Shown here in pieces: positions 45,926 through 57,690 of a stretch of DNA of 64,000 bases; position 1 is the stretch's first letter; every line of letters starts with the position of its first letter. The notes under the pieces are model-generated. The model had not been told where the DNA came from and made no database searches. It worked only from the letters and a program-made list of their open reading frames with translations. Source of the DNA: Glebionis coronaria (taxonomy: Eukaryota; Streptophyta; Magnoliopsida; Asterales; Asteraceae); contig JANFOE010000055.1 in the NCBI GenBank assembly GCA_025667525.1, forward strand, positions 124,001 to 188,000. Direction: 5' to 3'. Position numbers and translations under genes: made by a program.

Positions 45926-47972
45926 ACCAACTTTTCCGGTCTGCAGTTAAGATAAATCGAAGAACAATTAGCAAGCTTTGAAAGCTTTTCCTTATCGTTC
46001 ATCATACTTTTAAAAGTGGAAGTGAAACGATGCATATATAACAACGCGTCGGCTAAACTTACATCAAAATGAACTTGTTGAAACATTTTTATAAAAAGAT
46101 CAATTTGTTGTTTGTTACGTTCTTGCAATTTCTCTTTGTTTCGTCTCGAAAGGTAAGGTAAGGGTGGTGTGGGTTGGACATTAGGAAACGGCCTTGGAAT
46201 CTCGGGTTCAATGATTGGTATTGGTTCAACCGTAGATGTGGTATGAGCGGTACTTCGTGGGCTTGTAATATGCTCCTTTTCGACCATCACCTTGGGCTCT
46301 TTCTCGATTTCCTTCTCCGTAGAAGTACTTGGACGAGAGATTGGTTCTTTGAAAGTTTTACCACTAAGTGTAGTAATGACCTTCGTTTCTCCCTTCGGGT
46401 TTGCAATGGTATCACTAGGAAGATCACCCGAGGAAGAGGGTTTACACATGATTGCTTCAAACATTTTTGCCATTCGGTCTTCAAATTTTGATTGCCTAGC
46501 ATCCGCTTATAACAATTCTTGCTTAATCTCATGTTGTCCTTGTTCCAGCTTTTGTTGATTTTGTTGAAGACGTTGGACGTTTCCTTCCATTTTATTAGCA
46601 CGAGTCTTATGTTCATTAGCAAGTTCGTTTTTAAGCTCGTTTTTCAACTCGGATCTTAAGCTAATCATTTCACGTTGCATATTATCAAACTTAGCATCGT
46701 TTGCTTAAGCATAATTCAAAAATTCTCCTTGAAGATTTATGGTGTGATCATTTTGAAAACCTTGTGTAGTAGTTTGAAAATCACGGTTTTGGTTTTGATT
46801 TTAAACTTGTCCATTCCCACTTTGATAATTCCCTTTGTTGTAATTACGTGAATTGCCTTGATAACCACCATTTTGATTTTTGTTTCGATAGTTGTTAGTA
46901 TTTTGATTTGGTGGAGCTTGATTTGGGCGAGAACCTTGGGCATTTTGGTTGTAAGTTCCCGTTGCTACGTAAGTACTCGAAGTGTTACCACCGGCGGTAA
47001 TGCACTCGGAAAGATCATGAGCTCCACCACAAGATAAACAACTCTTTTCAACCGCTTTAACCGATGCGGAATTCAAAGCATCTTGTGCTTTCCAATGTGT
47101 CATTAGCGTCGAAAACCTATCGAAAAACCGATTTTCCTCATTTGCTTCATCATGTAAGGCATTAATGTGACGCGACGATGACGACGATGACGAACCCATA
47201 TTGGCAACACTCGGTGTGTTACAAGGGTTATAAACCTTAGATCTATTCTCGATAATCTTTAAAGCTTCATCGGTCGTTTTGCACAAAAAATTACCACCCA
47301 CGGCGGCATTCAAATAATCTCGTTCATGATCATTAAGCCCATTGTAAAAAGTATCTATTTGATACAATTCCTATAAATCATGGTGTGGACATTCATGTAA
47401 CATTTCCTTAAATCGTTCCCATGCCATTGAAAAACTTCCATATTTCGTTGTGTAAACCTTGAAATCTCATTTTTCAAATGTGTTGTTTTAGATGGTGGAA
47501 AAAATTGGTTCACAAATTTAGAAACGAGATCACCCCATGTCAAAATCGAATTTGACGGTTCTTTCTCGAGCCAAATTTTAGCGGGTCCATCCAACGAGTA
47601 TGGAAACAACATCATCTTAATGACGTCATGAGGAACATCTTTAAACTTGCTTGTTGCGGTGAGACGATTAAAATTCCTTATGTGGTAATGCGGGTTGTCT
47701 TTCTCATGACCTCTAAACTTATTTGCTTGCAACATCGACATTAAACCCGTCTTAATCTAGAAATTCTCCTCAAGGATGGCGGGAATCACAATGGCTTCTC
47801 CAAAACCCTCGGTGGGTGCTTCAAGCAACTCCATCATAGTACGATTAGCCATGGCGACTATTGATTCTACAACGGGTTCGGCAATTGGAGTTTGTTCTTC
47901 AATCAAAGGCTCTTGATTTCCTTGACTTTGACAACGTTTACGAGCTTGTTTTGCTTGATTACGAGTTAGCAT
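45926..47972 (-). pseudogene. Athila gag
   Basis: Starts MLTRNQAKQARKR at 47,972, close to the leader. The retrotransposon-gag domain runs 47,741-47,355 (FRGHEKDNPHYHIRNF, MMLFPYSLDGPAKIWLEKEP, NQFFPPSKTTHLKNEI). A frameshift near 47,370 is followed by IDTFYNGLNDHERDYLNAAVGG, a Ser run and the zinc knuckle CLSCGGAHDLSEC. An Asn/Gln-rich tract, a coiled coil (about 46,500-46,700) and a Pro-rich tail complete it. Stops at 47,757-47,759, 46,801-46,803 and two near 46,505-46,710. Structural protein of the particle; non-functional here. Confidence 0.9.
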
Positions 47973-48711
47973 AAACTTGACGTAGAATGGGAGGAGAGAA
48001 AAGAAGATTCTTTTTTGGTGTTTTGTGGATTTTTAACTTTTTTGTGTTTTTGATTGTTTTTTATTGTTTTTAATTTTTTTTGATTTTGTGTGTCTTCGTA
48101 GACAACAATCTACCAAATCTCTCCTCGAATCAAACTCTTGATTAAAAAAGCCTCAAAAGAATGAAAACGATCACGTGGAGTGAAAGTCTTCGAATGACTT
48201 TAGAACTTTGGTGAAAACCAAATTGTTCAAGAGGGTTTAATCACAAAGAAACCAAGCAAATATATATGATATGTAATAATACTTTGGGCGGCAAACCCTC
48301 GATTAGCTTTCAATCTCAAAATACTCACAAGCAAGCGGGGAAACAAGGCGGCGCGAAGCATTTAAGAGCCTTTTTCCTTAGGGTATATTTTATAATACCC
48401 GCCTTATACCCACCTTATAGTTTGTATTTTTCAAAATCGAGCTTCACGAAAGTATTTATCAATTTTTACCTTTTTCTTTTTGTTTTAGATTCGAATACAA
48501 TAATTAGGAGATCAAATCCCAATTAAGGTTATGTTTTCACACTTTTGGAGATATTTTAATTTTGTTGTGATACTTAATACAATATAGTAATAATAATTTC
48601 ACAAGAAAAACGAAAAACCCGATAATACGTATTAGTAGAGTTCTACTAATACAAATACTATTTATGGCTAATATTAAAAATAAAATGACAAATTAATCAC
48701 GACACACCTCC
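47973..48711 (-). other. Athila 5' leader
   Basis: Non-coding 0.7 kb between PBS and gag start, T/A-rich in plus orientation. No ORF with motifs. It should hold packaging signals, none of which I can identify. Confidence 0.65.
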
Positions 48712-48729
48712 CCGGCAGCGGCGCCAAAA
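48712..48729 (-). other. Athila primer binding site (tRNA-Asp type)
   Basis: On the minus strand TGGCGCCGCTGCCGGGGA follows the 5' LTR after a short gap. One base differs from the common Athila PBS complementary to tRNA-Asp (GTTGCC there). Position and match confirm Athila affiliation and minus orientation. Confidence 0.88.
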
Positions 48730-51700
48730 TGATTGTAGTAAAAATACGTCTTTTAGGAAAAAGAGCGTATATGAGCGATAAGTATTAAATACGACGGTTT
48801 AGGAAAACCGTGTACTAATGACCCAAATGGAGTTCAAAGTTTGTTTCCCAAGGAGGTATATGTGTGTGACTAAAATATAATGATATTTGAGATTAATATT
48901 TGAGAAAGAAGGGGATGAGAAAATAGAATGACGGATATGTGAATTATTACTACGTCGACTAAAATTAAAACCGTAAATAGTGCCAAAATAAAAATTAATT
49001 CTAAAAGTTCCCAAAAAATTACCAAAAATCAAATTAAGTAAACTAAGAGTTCACAAATGATCAAAACTTTTTCAAACCTTATAATTAATTAAATATTAAT
49101 TTTTAAATGCTAATTAAAGCCCTAAACATCAAAATAATTATTAAAAAGCCCAAATAATTATTTTTCACTTTGTAAACGTCTAAAATGACTAAATAAGAAT
49201 AAAAAATATTTTTATATATTTTTAAACTAATTAAAACTATTTAAAATGATTAAAACTATTAAAAACTTAATATAATTCTAGAAATTAGAAAAATGATGAT
49301 AAAATTAATCTAAGAGTTGCAAAAATCCTATTTTGATGTATTAGACCTAAGAAAAATATAAAAAGTGCAAAAATGTGAAAACTGAAATTTAATAATAAAT
49401 AATATTAAAAATCTAAAAATAATAAAAAAATTCTAAAAACTTACAAACTAGTTTATTTTAACTTAAGTAAACAGAAAATGAAAGTGAAATGACCAAAATA
49501 CTCCTAATGGGCCCCCAAATGGGCTAAAACCTTAAATAGGTTACTTAAATGGGCTAAATGGGCCCAAAAAGTTCAACAAGGCCTAAATGACCTGGAAAAG
49601 CCCTATCTGACTCAAAATTTAATTCTGAACACAAAAGTCTGAACGCTTAAAAGCTGGTTTTGAGCTTATCACAGCTTATTGGTATAACAGCTTATCCTTA
49701 TTGGGCCAATAAGCCCAATAAGCAATAAGCCAATGCCATAAGCTCATATTAGACACACAACCTTCTTTTGAGATGCCTAAGAGATCTGTGAAAAGAAATT
49801 TTGAAAAGGCAAACCCAATAAGCCAGAAATAATCCAAATAGAAATTCACAAAAGGACAAAATAGTCGGGTTTGAGTTCTAGGACGTTTCAGAAGCTCTGG
49901 TTTGTTGTTAAAGTTCACAAATAGCTTAACTAAGAATAATCAACAAAGAAAACCCCAATAAGTCAAGTACAATAAGCTATGTGAACAAATAAGAACTCTC
50001 TTAAAATAAGAAAAGTTGATTTCCTAGTGAAAAGCTCTTTTTAAGTTCTGATTTCTTCCAATTAAGCTTATGGGGTGAGATAATTGACGAAAAGTACAAA
50101 AATAAAGTTGTGGCACGTTTCAAAAAGCTGGAATGACTGATAAGCTCTTTTTGCCTTGGTCAACGAAAGTCAACGCGTCTAAAAAGTTAAAAAAAACTTG
50201 CAGGATTAGGTTATGAGATGGAAATAAGCTTGTTTGAAGCTGTTTTGGAGAAAGTCTAGAGGTCTAGACCAATGGACTTAGCAAGACAGTGGTCTTCCTA
50301 TGCTTAATTTTGGCAAGGAAAGCACTATAAGGTAGTTAGCTTAATAGGCTTCAAATAAGCACACAACCAGTTTAAACAAGCAAATTAGCAGCCAATGAAG
50401 AGATAACAAGCAACACAATCCAAAAAGCTTATGGGTGCAAGCAAATGTGGAGGTCAATTAGAGGTGGTCATTTGCTGATGCATTTAACCACTTCAGTGAA
50501 CTTTGTAAGCTCCTAGCTTATCCAATAAGCTACCAATCAAAGAGACCAGATAATGCAGAGATACACACCAATGAAAACTACTCCCAAACCAAAATTCAAC
50601 CCTTGAATCAAAGTTTTAAACAAATGGCAGCTTCTGATGTGTTTGACCACAAACCAAATCCCTTTTGACAGATTTTTGATTACTTGTGCAAATCTTAATT
50701 ATAGATTTAGAAACCTTCACAAATAGCTAAGACAGCTTAAAAACAACTATTATTGATCTACAAACCTTAAAAACCAACAAAGCCCTTAAGGCATTGCTCA
50801 ACCAAACACCCCTTAAATCCTTTTTTTGACTGATTTTAATTTGATTTCCAAATTTTCCCAAGTAACCTACCTTTTTTTATGATTCCTACAAGTCTACTAG
50901 GTGACTACTAATAGAAATAAACTGAAAAATTGATCTTACAAACACAGGTACACAATATCACATAGAAACTTTCACTTAACAGATTTTTAGATAAATTTGT
51001 TGAGTGGATTTTAAAGAGAACACAAACCTATCCCCCATAACTTCCTAGGGGGATTCAGCTATGCTCCTTGGACCTTGTTCAACAGCTAGAACAAGACCAA
51101 GGTACTTGGACAATATCACACCCTAAAGGAGGATCAAAGGTTGATCCCAAGGGCCTTCAATGGTTGATCTCCTTCCATAATGAACAAACAACCAAGCCAA
51201 TGCTTCAATTCTTTCCTAAAGCCTGTTGGTAACAAGCCTTGATCAATCCTTGAAGCAGGGTTGGGGTTAGTAACAGATGTAATCAAAATAATGGGACAAG
51301 CTATAATAGTGGCCTAATAAGCACTTATTGAGTGCTTATAAAAGCTTTGTTATGTAAGACCAGTCCAAGCCCTTCAAGTATGAACAACTTGAGGGGCAAA
51401 ACAACAGGTCAATATGCTACCTTATACCACTTTTGAAAACCAAATTTCAAAAGTGTTCACTATCCTAGATTTGAAACCAAACCTCACACCTCAGATATGA
51501 TGAACCTAAGATGGAAAGGAGTGTTTACAAACCCTAAGATCCAAAGTTCCTTGAAGAATCAAGAACTTAGAACCCTAAACGTTTTGACAGAAACTTGAAA
51601 ATATTTTTGTGAAAATTTTCAAATCCTAACCAAACAAATCCGTGGCTAAAACAAACCACATACAAACATCAACAATGATAATGGAACTCAAATTCTAGCA

Positions 51701-52906
51701 CCTAAACAACAGCTTCAATTTCATAAAAAGGAATTACACTTGAACTTTTCAAAAACCAACTTTTATTAAAACTTGAAAGGAAATACAATTTAGAATGCTA
51801 GAAAATTGAACAAAGGGGCACTCCACATATCCTTTTATAGGCAATAACTAGGGTTTACAAATCCTGAAATTACAAGAAAATAAAGCTACAAACTTCCTAA
51901 ATTGCCCTTGAATCTTCTAGACGAATTTTGTGTTATGAGCTGTCCCAAATGATCCTGACCCTTCCTTTTTGCCTTTGGGAGCAAGTATTTGTTGTGGGTT
52001 GTTGATTTGGCCACGTGGCATTACTTGGATGCTAAGTCGTTACATGATTGGTTGAGGTGAGAATGGGTGGTGTCCTTTGGTGAGTGGGATTGAGATTTTT
52101 TGGTGTGGGATGGGTTTTAGGGCATGTGAATCAAACGTGTGCCTGGGTAATTGATTTTTACCCTTTGTTTTAAGTGAGGTGGTAACTGGGTTCTTGGGGT
52201 GAATAGTAACACCTTTGATCCGTTTTTTGTGGAGTGGTGTTTTGTTTGGCGCGTTTTTGATTCAAATGTTTCCATTGCCCACCTTTGGTCCTTGTCTTTT
52301 GGTTAAAGTTGTAAACAAGGAAATTCAGCCATACAAACGACTTCCCTTTGTTAATAAAGTTTACATCTTCACACTTTTGCCCCAATACTTTGGCAAAAGG
52401 TTTTCAAGGGTTATTTTTGCCACTTTTCAATAGTTTAAGGATTGATCTTGTACTGTCTTGAACTTTGAAGGTCTTCATTGGATGTTTAACTTCATGAGGG
52501 ACCATTGTTGACAATTTAGAATTTTTTAGGGACTAAACTTGCCAAATCTTCAAAGTTGAAGGACCTTTTCGTAATTTTGACCAACTTAAGGGACCAAACT
52601 TGTAATTATGAGTATACAAGGGTATTAAGTGTCATTTCTTCATAAATGAGGGATCAATCTTGTACATCTTCAAGTCTTCAAGGGTTTTTCTTTGAGAAAT
52701 CCATAACTAGGGCCCGGTTCATTGTACGGCTTCGTTTCTCGTGTTCGTTTTTCCTTGTTTCTTGTGATCTTTTGTCTTTTTCATGATTTCCATACCTAAA
52801 ACACACAAGTAAACATATACAAGCATATATATGGTATATTTATGACATTTTATGCATTTAAAGCCCGAAAAGAACGATGAGATCATGTATAAATGCCATC
52901 TCATCA
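48730..52906 (-). repeat. Athila LTR, right copy (5' LTR in element orientation)
   Basis: 4,177 bp partner of 34,232-38,446. Minus-strand TATA box CTATAAAAGG at 51,831-51,840. TGGGCC/T motifs again cluster at about 49,507-49,565 and AATAAGC motifs at about 49,660-50,530. It lacks a roughly 35-40 bp block that the left copy has near 36,885-36,945 and has an extra block near 49,960-49,985. Confidence 0.92.
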
Positions 52907-53156
52907 ATCAGCCATAGCCATATCATGCAACCCGGTCCAACACTCCAAGACCAAGCACGTTGTTGTCTGATTCCATTTCATAAAGGAGCATGTGGAAAGA
53001 GGAACGATCGAACTGTATTTTGTCAAGACGGACTACCAACTAGCCGACATCTTCACCAAAGCTCTATCTCAAGACAGATTTGAATTCTTGGTTCGTCGAC
53101 TTGGTATGCATAGTTTCACTCCAGATGAACTTGAACGTCTTGCACATTCGCAGTAA
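52907..53156 (+). pseudogene. copia-2 RNase H C-terminus
   Basis: Continues the RNase H from 34,231: SAIAISCNPVQHSKTKHV, a TGA (Arg in relatives), FHFIKEHVERGTIELYFVKT, DYQLADIFTKAL and a C-terminal LVRRLGMHSFTPDELERLAH, ending TAA at 53,154-53,156. These are the normal last residues of copia pol, so the 3' end of copia-2 is present. Confidence 0.92.
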
Positions 53157-53598
53157 TCATGTATATATCTGTCAGAAAATAAAAATAAAAAAATATAAAA
53201 CCTATAAAAATAAAATAAAAAATGAGAAAATCTTTTAAAAATACCAAAAATATTCTTCTCTGACATGTCTCTTAGCATCGATAATATGGACGTACTTAGA
53301 AATGTCGCTCAATAACGACAGGGGTATGCACATAAAGTTCGAATGAGAGTTCAACTATTTTCAAAACATGTCTTTTCTACTTTCTTCCTCATCTACGGGA
53401 AATTCGGTTTTCTCGGGTTTGAGCACAACTTTTCAAGGTATTTCAAAACTGTGTGCTCATATACTCCCCTATTTTAATTAGAATTCCTTTTCGAGGGGGA
53501 GTACAAACTTTCATGCAACATTATTCTCTCCATGTTTCATCACTAGTTTCACAAAAATTTCAATCACAAGCAATTTTTGAGGGGGAGATAGTGATTGT
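53157..53598 (+). other. copia-2 3' untranslated region and polypurine tract
   Basis: AT-rich, no ORF. Two purine tracts occur: CGAGGGGGAG near 53,494-53,503 and TGAGGGGGAGATAGTGAT near 53,578-53,595. The second lies where the copia 3' LTR should start, but Tat-2 begins instead at 53,599. Confidence 0.75.
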
Positions 53599-54182
53599 TG
53601 ATGCAAAAGTTGGGTGATCCTTGCTAGACCCGAACTAGGCTTAATTCGGGTTGGCTGGGTTCCGGCTCCTGCACCAAGTGAACTATATGGTTGGGATCCT
53701 GCACACTAAACAACACGCGTTAGGCTTACCGTGGGAATGTTTCCCACGATTAGACTCCGGCGTGAGAGTAAGTAATCGGTTAGGGTTTATAAGAGTCGAG
53801 TGAGTTGAGAGTATATAGAACGTAATACCTTTGTGGAACCCTTGAGGGTTCCTTTTATAGGCAGCGACAACCCTAATGGGCTGTTACTGATGCTTTGGCC
53901 CCAAGGAAAGGATAAGCACCAGAATTAAATTTGATTGTTATCTTCTAATTATGGTGAGTAAATATCCTCTTCTTTGGGGTGAATCTTATTCATAGATAGA
54001 ATATGATTCTGTCTAACCCTGTACCGGTCATGCCGGACCGTGGGCCGAACACATGTGTGCGGTTACTGTTCATCCAAGCCCATAAGCTCAAATGACATTA
54101 TTCCCACCCATCTGTGATGGGCCGGATACGGGTAGTGCCCGTGGGCCGGGTTCATGACCCAACTAGGGACTATACGTCATCA
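53599..54182 (-). repeat. Tat-2 3' LTR
   Basis: 584 bp, TGATGCAAAAG to ACGTCATCA, with matching inverted ends TGATG/CATCA. Minus-strand TATA box CTATAAAAGG at 53,851-53,860. Repeated GGGCCGG/CCGGCCC-like words near 54,030-54,150 in the U3. Boundary supported by the adjacent polypurine tract; the partner LTR is outside the window. Confidence 0.82.
53851..53860 (-). promoter_or_regulatory. Tat-2 LTR TATA box
   Basis: CTATAAAAGG on the minus strand inside the LTR, at the usual place for U3/R. In this 3' LTR it would drive transcription leftward, out of the element. Confidence 0.65.
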
Positions 54183-54198
54183 TGTCCCCCCAGTCTAG
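54183..54198 (-). other. Tat-2 polypurine tract
   Basis: Minus strand CTAGACTGGGGGGACA directly before the LTR start TGATGACG. The same tract recurs in plus orientation at 27,903 and, diverged, near 28,121. Confidence 0.85.
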
Positions 54199-54764
54199 TT
54201 GTTACAGCCGTAGGCGTAACCTCTAGACTATCAAGATGCTCCCTGGACGTACCAAGAAAGATCTTTAGGGAATGATAATTTGTCCAAGAATTTGTTTTGG
54301 TCGCACGTGGCAACCTGATTTAGGAATTTATTCCATTAATATCTCAGCCGCACGTGATGACCGAGACAAATTAAATGTAGCATTGAATTTGGGTCTTACG
54401 TAAGACCGCATATCCCGACATAAACAACTGTTCACCTGCCATTGTGACTGACAAAGTGCAAACAGTCAGAACCTCGAGCAGCGTAAACGTCTGAGTCAGA
54501 AGTGACCCGTGGGCCCCACCTGACGTTTCACTTGCCACTTACACCCTAACCACACGATTAAGGATAGTGGCAAACACGTGTCACGTATCCAACAGACCAT
54601 GACCCATGAGGCAACCCTATAAATAAGCCACCCTACGGCTGTGTGAAACACACAGTCTTTATCTCCATTTCTGCCATTAAAGCTTTTCTTCTTAGCTTCA
54701 CTTAAGCACGCACGGATCTTCCTCCGCAGGTTAGAATACCACGTCCTTACCTTTTTATTTAGTA
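54199..54764 (+). promoter_or_regulatory. Candidate promoter and 5' UTR of the Tat-2 antisense gene
   Basis: A TATA box CTATAAATA at 54,617-54,625 lies 140 bp upstream of the ATG at 54,765. Three CACGTG cores lie upstream, at about 54,304, 54,354 and 54,575. A CTTCCTCCGCAG/GTTAG just before the ATG region could be a splice junction. This suggests the antisense gene is transcribed from its own internal promoter, toward the element's pol. Confidence 0.55.
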
Positions 54765-55461
54765 ATGGCCCAAAGAAACAACCCTACAATTAGATCCGTG
54801 CTCAACGTAATGACCCAGGAACAATTAGATCACTTTTGTGCCAATTACTTCATACCTACCAACCTACACCCCTCGCTCCCTGGCGCCGGAGACCACATAA
54901 CTGAGGCTCCGCAGGGTAAAATTGGCCTATACACACACCTTTTTGATGCGGCCAACTACCGCATTCCGTTTACCCGTTTCCTCATAGATCTATTAGGATA
55001 TTATGATGTACATATTAGCCAGCTTCACTGTATAGGCGCATGTAAGATAAGTCAATTTGATATTCTTTGCCGTGCTAGAAGAATCCCCCCAACCGTAGAA
55101 CTATTCCGGCTATTTTACACCCCCAGCATAGTAAATGGTTGGCTATCTTTTAAGAAATGATCTCACAACAGCCCCCAGTCCCATAATAAGCCCATAGACT
55201 CATTGAAAAACTGGTACGACCATTACTTTTTCATTGACTCGATAGTGTGGCCGGCCGATTATGCCTTCAAACATAGGTTATCCCACGACCCCTTGCCGCA
55301 TGTTAGTACATATAACCCCCAACACTCCCGAGAAATAGACCTGAACAGGACAGGATTCCATAGAAACCTCCCCGAAGCATTTCTCTGTTTGCTAGGGATT
55401 AGCCGCAACTATTTCGGCTCGTCCAACAGATATCCTGTGTTTTGGAGAAGGCAGTGTGAAG

Positions 55462-55537
55462 GTAGGTTAGCATCCGCACACCAAAAAGCGCATTCAATTA
55501 TTTTGTAATGCCTAATATATTTTGTTGTTTGTGGCAG
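55462..55537 (+). other. Intron 1 of the antisense gene
   Basis: Donor GAAG/GTAGGT, T-rich tract and acceptor TTTGTGGCAG. Removing these 76 bp joins QCE to EMNFFGLI in frame, while reading through meets a stop. The joined order fits the remembered family pattern. Confidence 0.75.
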
Positions 55538-56180
55538 AAATGAACTTTTTTGGACTTATACGTCAAGGCGACCCAAAGCTCGTACCAGAGGGATCTCGCC
55601 CTAGACGTGAGAACGAATTACCCCTCCTTGAGCACACCCGAAACGTGACGGTTGCTCTGGAAGCCGTGCCGGACCCCCACTCGGACGAAGAAGAAACAAC
55701 TCTCTTGAGAACCCTCGTCTATTTTTCCAACGAGGATGGTGATAATAGGATGCTCGAAGGAGGAGCCGGGCCCTCCTCGCCGCCTAAGAATGCCACTCCC
55801 GCACATGGGGAAGAGCAAGGAGATAATATTGAGAGGACCGCCTCCAGCCTTTGCCAGATGTTGGGCGACGATGAGGAGGAGGTGCAGCAAGTCAATGAAG
55901 AGGACGACAAGGAAGCCGAAAAAGAAGTTGAAGAGGAGGTTGAAGAAGCAGCAGCTCAGCCCGTCGCTAAGCGTACCCGCAGAAAAAATAAGCGGGTAAG
56001 AAGAGTCGCTCCGGCCGAGGTTGGCGAACACAATGCCCCCGGCAAAAAACTTCGAGAGGATCACCCCCTATATCAATCTGTTGGGAGCACCACCCTGGAC
56101 TCCGAGACGGTCCGGGCTGCACATGTCGATCCAGTTACTCAGATTCCCCCGACTGCATCAGAACTAGCAGGAAATAACAT

Positions 56181-56261
56181 GTAAGACTTCATCTTACTAA
56201 GTAAGAGCCACGAATTTCCTTTAATCAATACTGGATATGTATCCAAATGCTTGTTTTGCAG
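56181..56261 (+). other. Intron 2 of the antisense gene
   Basis: Donor AACAT/GTAAGA and acceptor CTTGTTTTGCAG/G, 81 bp. Splicing keeps the frame (GNNMNEQTG) and avoids the TAA at 56,182-56,184. Confidence 0.72.
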
Positions 56262-56831
56262 GAATGAACAAACTGGCGCCGTGCCTCCGCCTGATGCCCA
56301 AACGGAGAAGGGAAAAGAGAAGGAAGTGGAGAGAGACCCTATGCTTCATACGGCCGTCACAAGATCCGGTCCTGCATTCGAAGAAGGTACCCCCACAGCC
56401 TCCCAAGACCTCCCAACATCCGGCCCTCCTCAATCGTTCAATCCTGTTTGGAATTTGCGTCACGAATGAGGGAAGCCGAGGAATGCCGTGAGTACCTCAA
56501 TAACTGCATACCACCAGGCTTGGTACGAGACGTGAATGCACTAAGCCATGCTGACATGGTGGATGAGTATAACGGCGCCTTGGTGCATCAAATGGCAATG
56601 AGCACCTCGATGAGAGTGAGATTCGAAGCCGCGCTTGGGCATGTGGAGTCCCTCAAGAGGAAAGTTTGACGGAGGGAGAGGATGATCGAAGAGAATGAAG
56701 CTCAAATTGATGCCCTCCAATCCCAACTTTCTAGTGCCGAGGCGACCGTGAAGGAACAATCAGCCCACGCTAATGCTTATGACCAACAGGTGGCCGAGCT
56801 CGAGGCAAGACTTGAGGCCGCAACAACCAAG

Positions 56832-56901
56832 GTACGTATCCATGACGCATCACTCTCATTCCATAAGAACCATAGTCTAACAAGTAATCTTTCTCATATA
56901 G
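56832..56901 (+). other. Intron 3 of the antisense gene
   Basis: Donor CCAAG/GTACGT and acceptor TTTCTCATATAG/GT, 70 bp, phase 0. Splicing joins two coiled-coil segments (EAATTK and VTVAEASAK) in frame. Confidence 0.75.
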
Positions 56902-57690
56902 GTGACCGTAGCAGAGGCGTCCGCCAAGTCCTCCTCCAGCCAAGTATCTGTGCTTACCATAAAACTTGAGGATGCCTAGATAATAATCCAAGGCTTGGAA
57001 AAGGTACAAGAAGAGCTTTCTTAGGAGAGGGTTACGACCAATGAGCTAAGGGAGGCGTCCGCTCAAAAAGATGTGATAATAAATGCCCTTACCACCGAAC
57101 GTGACGACGTGCTATGCCCCCAACTACTAGCAGCCATTGCCGGCCGCAGGTGGATGGTAGGACACGGGGCACGTCTGGCCGTTACCAAGGTGCTGGAAGC
57201 CCCTGAATTTGTGCAACAGTTTGCGATCCTTGTGTCGGATGGCATTGATCACGACCGCCATGAAGGAATGGTCCAGGCCGTAGAGCTAATCAAGAAAAAG
57301 GAGAACTTCACCAGACATGCTTTCTTTAATCCTGAAGTTGCTAACAAGATGACTGCTTCCATGGCCGCAATGCGAGATCTACATTATCCATTCTTGGCCG
57401 AGCTGGAAGCCACAAAGGATGCATCAAACATGGAGATCATGGAAAAGCTTAGTCTTGGTGCGTTCTCTCAAGATGAGGGTCATTCCCGTGCTTCCTTCAC
57501 TCCCTCGCCCAGACACCTGACACTTCCTATCTATGAGGACGTAACCAGGATCGTACTTGATGAATAACCTTTAAGCGGGGTGCTGGAGAGGAATGCGGCT
57601 CAAGCCTTGAAGTGGAGGGAACGTGGTGAGAGGTTGCCTTGCTTGGCTGAAGAACAAGTAGAGATGGGTAAGTTTCTCCCCCCCATGTAG

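Larger units (their letters stand above)
34232..52906 (-). mobile_element. Athila-type Ty3/gypsy element with 4.2-kb LTRs, inserted in copia-2
   Basis: Direct LTRs 34,232-38,446 and 48,730-52,906, both TGATTGTAGT...CTCATCA in plus orientation. The minus-strand interior has PBS, gag, protease, RT, RNase H and integrase. The PBS (tRNA-Asp type) and gag/pol sequence are Athila-like. Flanks are ATCAA (34,227-34,231) and ATCAG (52,907-52,911), a 5-bp duplication with one mismatch. Excision rejoins the copia-2 RNase H as CDSQ/SAIAISCNP. No env-like ORF is seen. A LINE is inserted in the integrase region. Confidence 0.93.
54765..57690 (+). pseudogene. Tat-2 antisense gene, spliced, 'putative gypsy type transposon' family
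   Basis: Antisense to Tat-2 gag-pol. Exon 1 (54,765-55,461) encodes a domain like the plant 'putative gypsy type transposon' family: LDHFCANYFIPTNLHPSLP, GKIGLYTHLFDAANYRIPF, HISQLHCIGACKISQFDILC, LFRLFYTPS..GWLSF and LKNWYDHYFFID. Exon 2 (55,538-56,180) is acidic then basic, possibly nuclear. Exon 3 (from 56,262) leads to EECREYLNNCIPPG and a coiled coil; the last exon (56,902-57,690) ends with LLAAIAGRRWMVGHGARLAV and HDRHEG. Introns: 55,462-55,537, 56,181-56,261, 56,832-56,901. Damage: stops at 55,158, 56,667, 56,977, 57,022 and 57,565, and a frameshift near 56,445. Function unknown. Confidence 0.82.

Noticed and set aside
53599..54182. Reading this segment as the 3' LTR of copia-2
   Set aside because: It is followed by a reverse-oriented polypurine tract and the Tat-2 interior, and its ends match the Tat-type junction at 27,903. 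A copia LTR here would not be followed by that tract.
55618..56064. 148-codon minus-strand ORF within the Tat-2 antisense gene region
   Set aside because: It is the shadow of the acidic exon 2 on the other strand; no motif, and it is outside the one-frame gag-pol.
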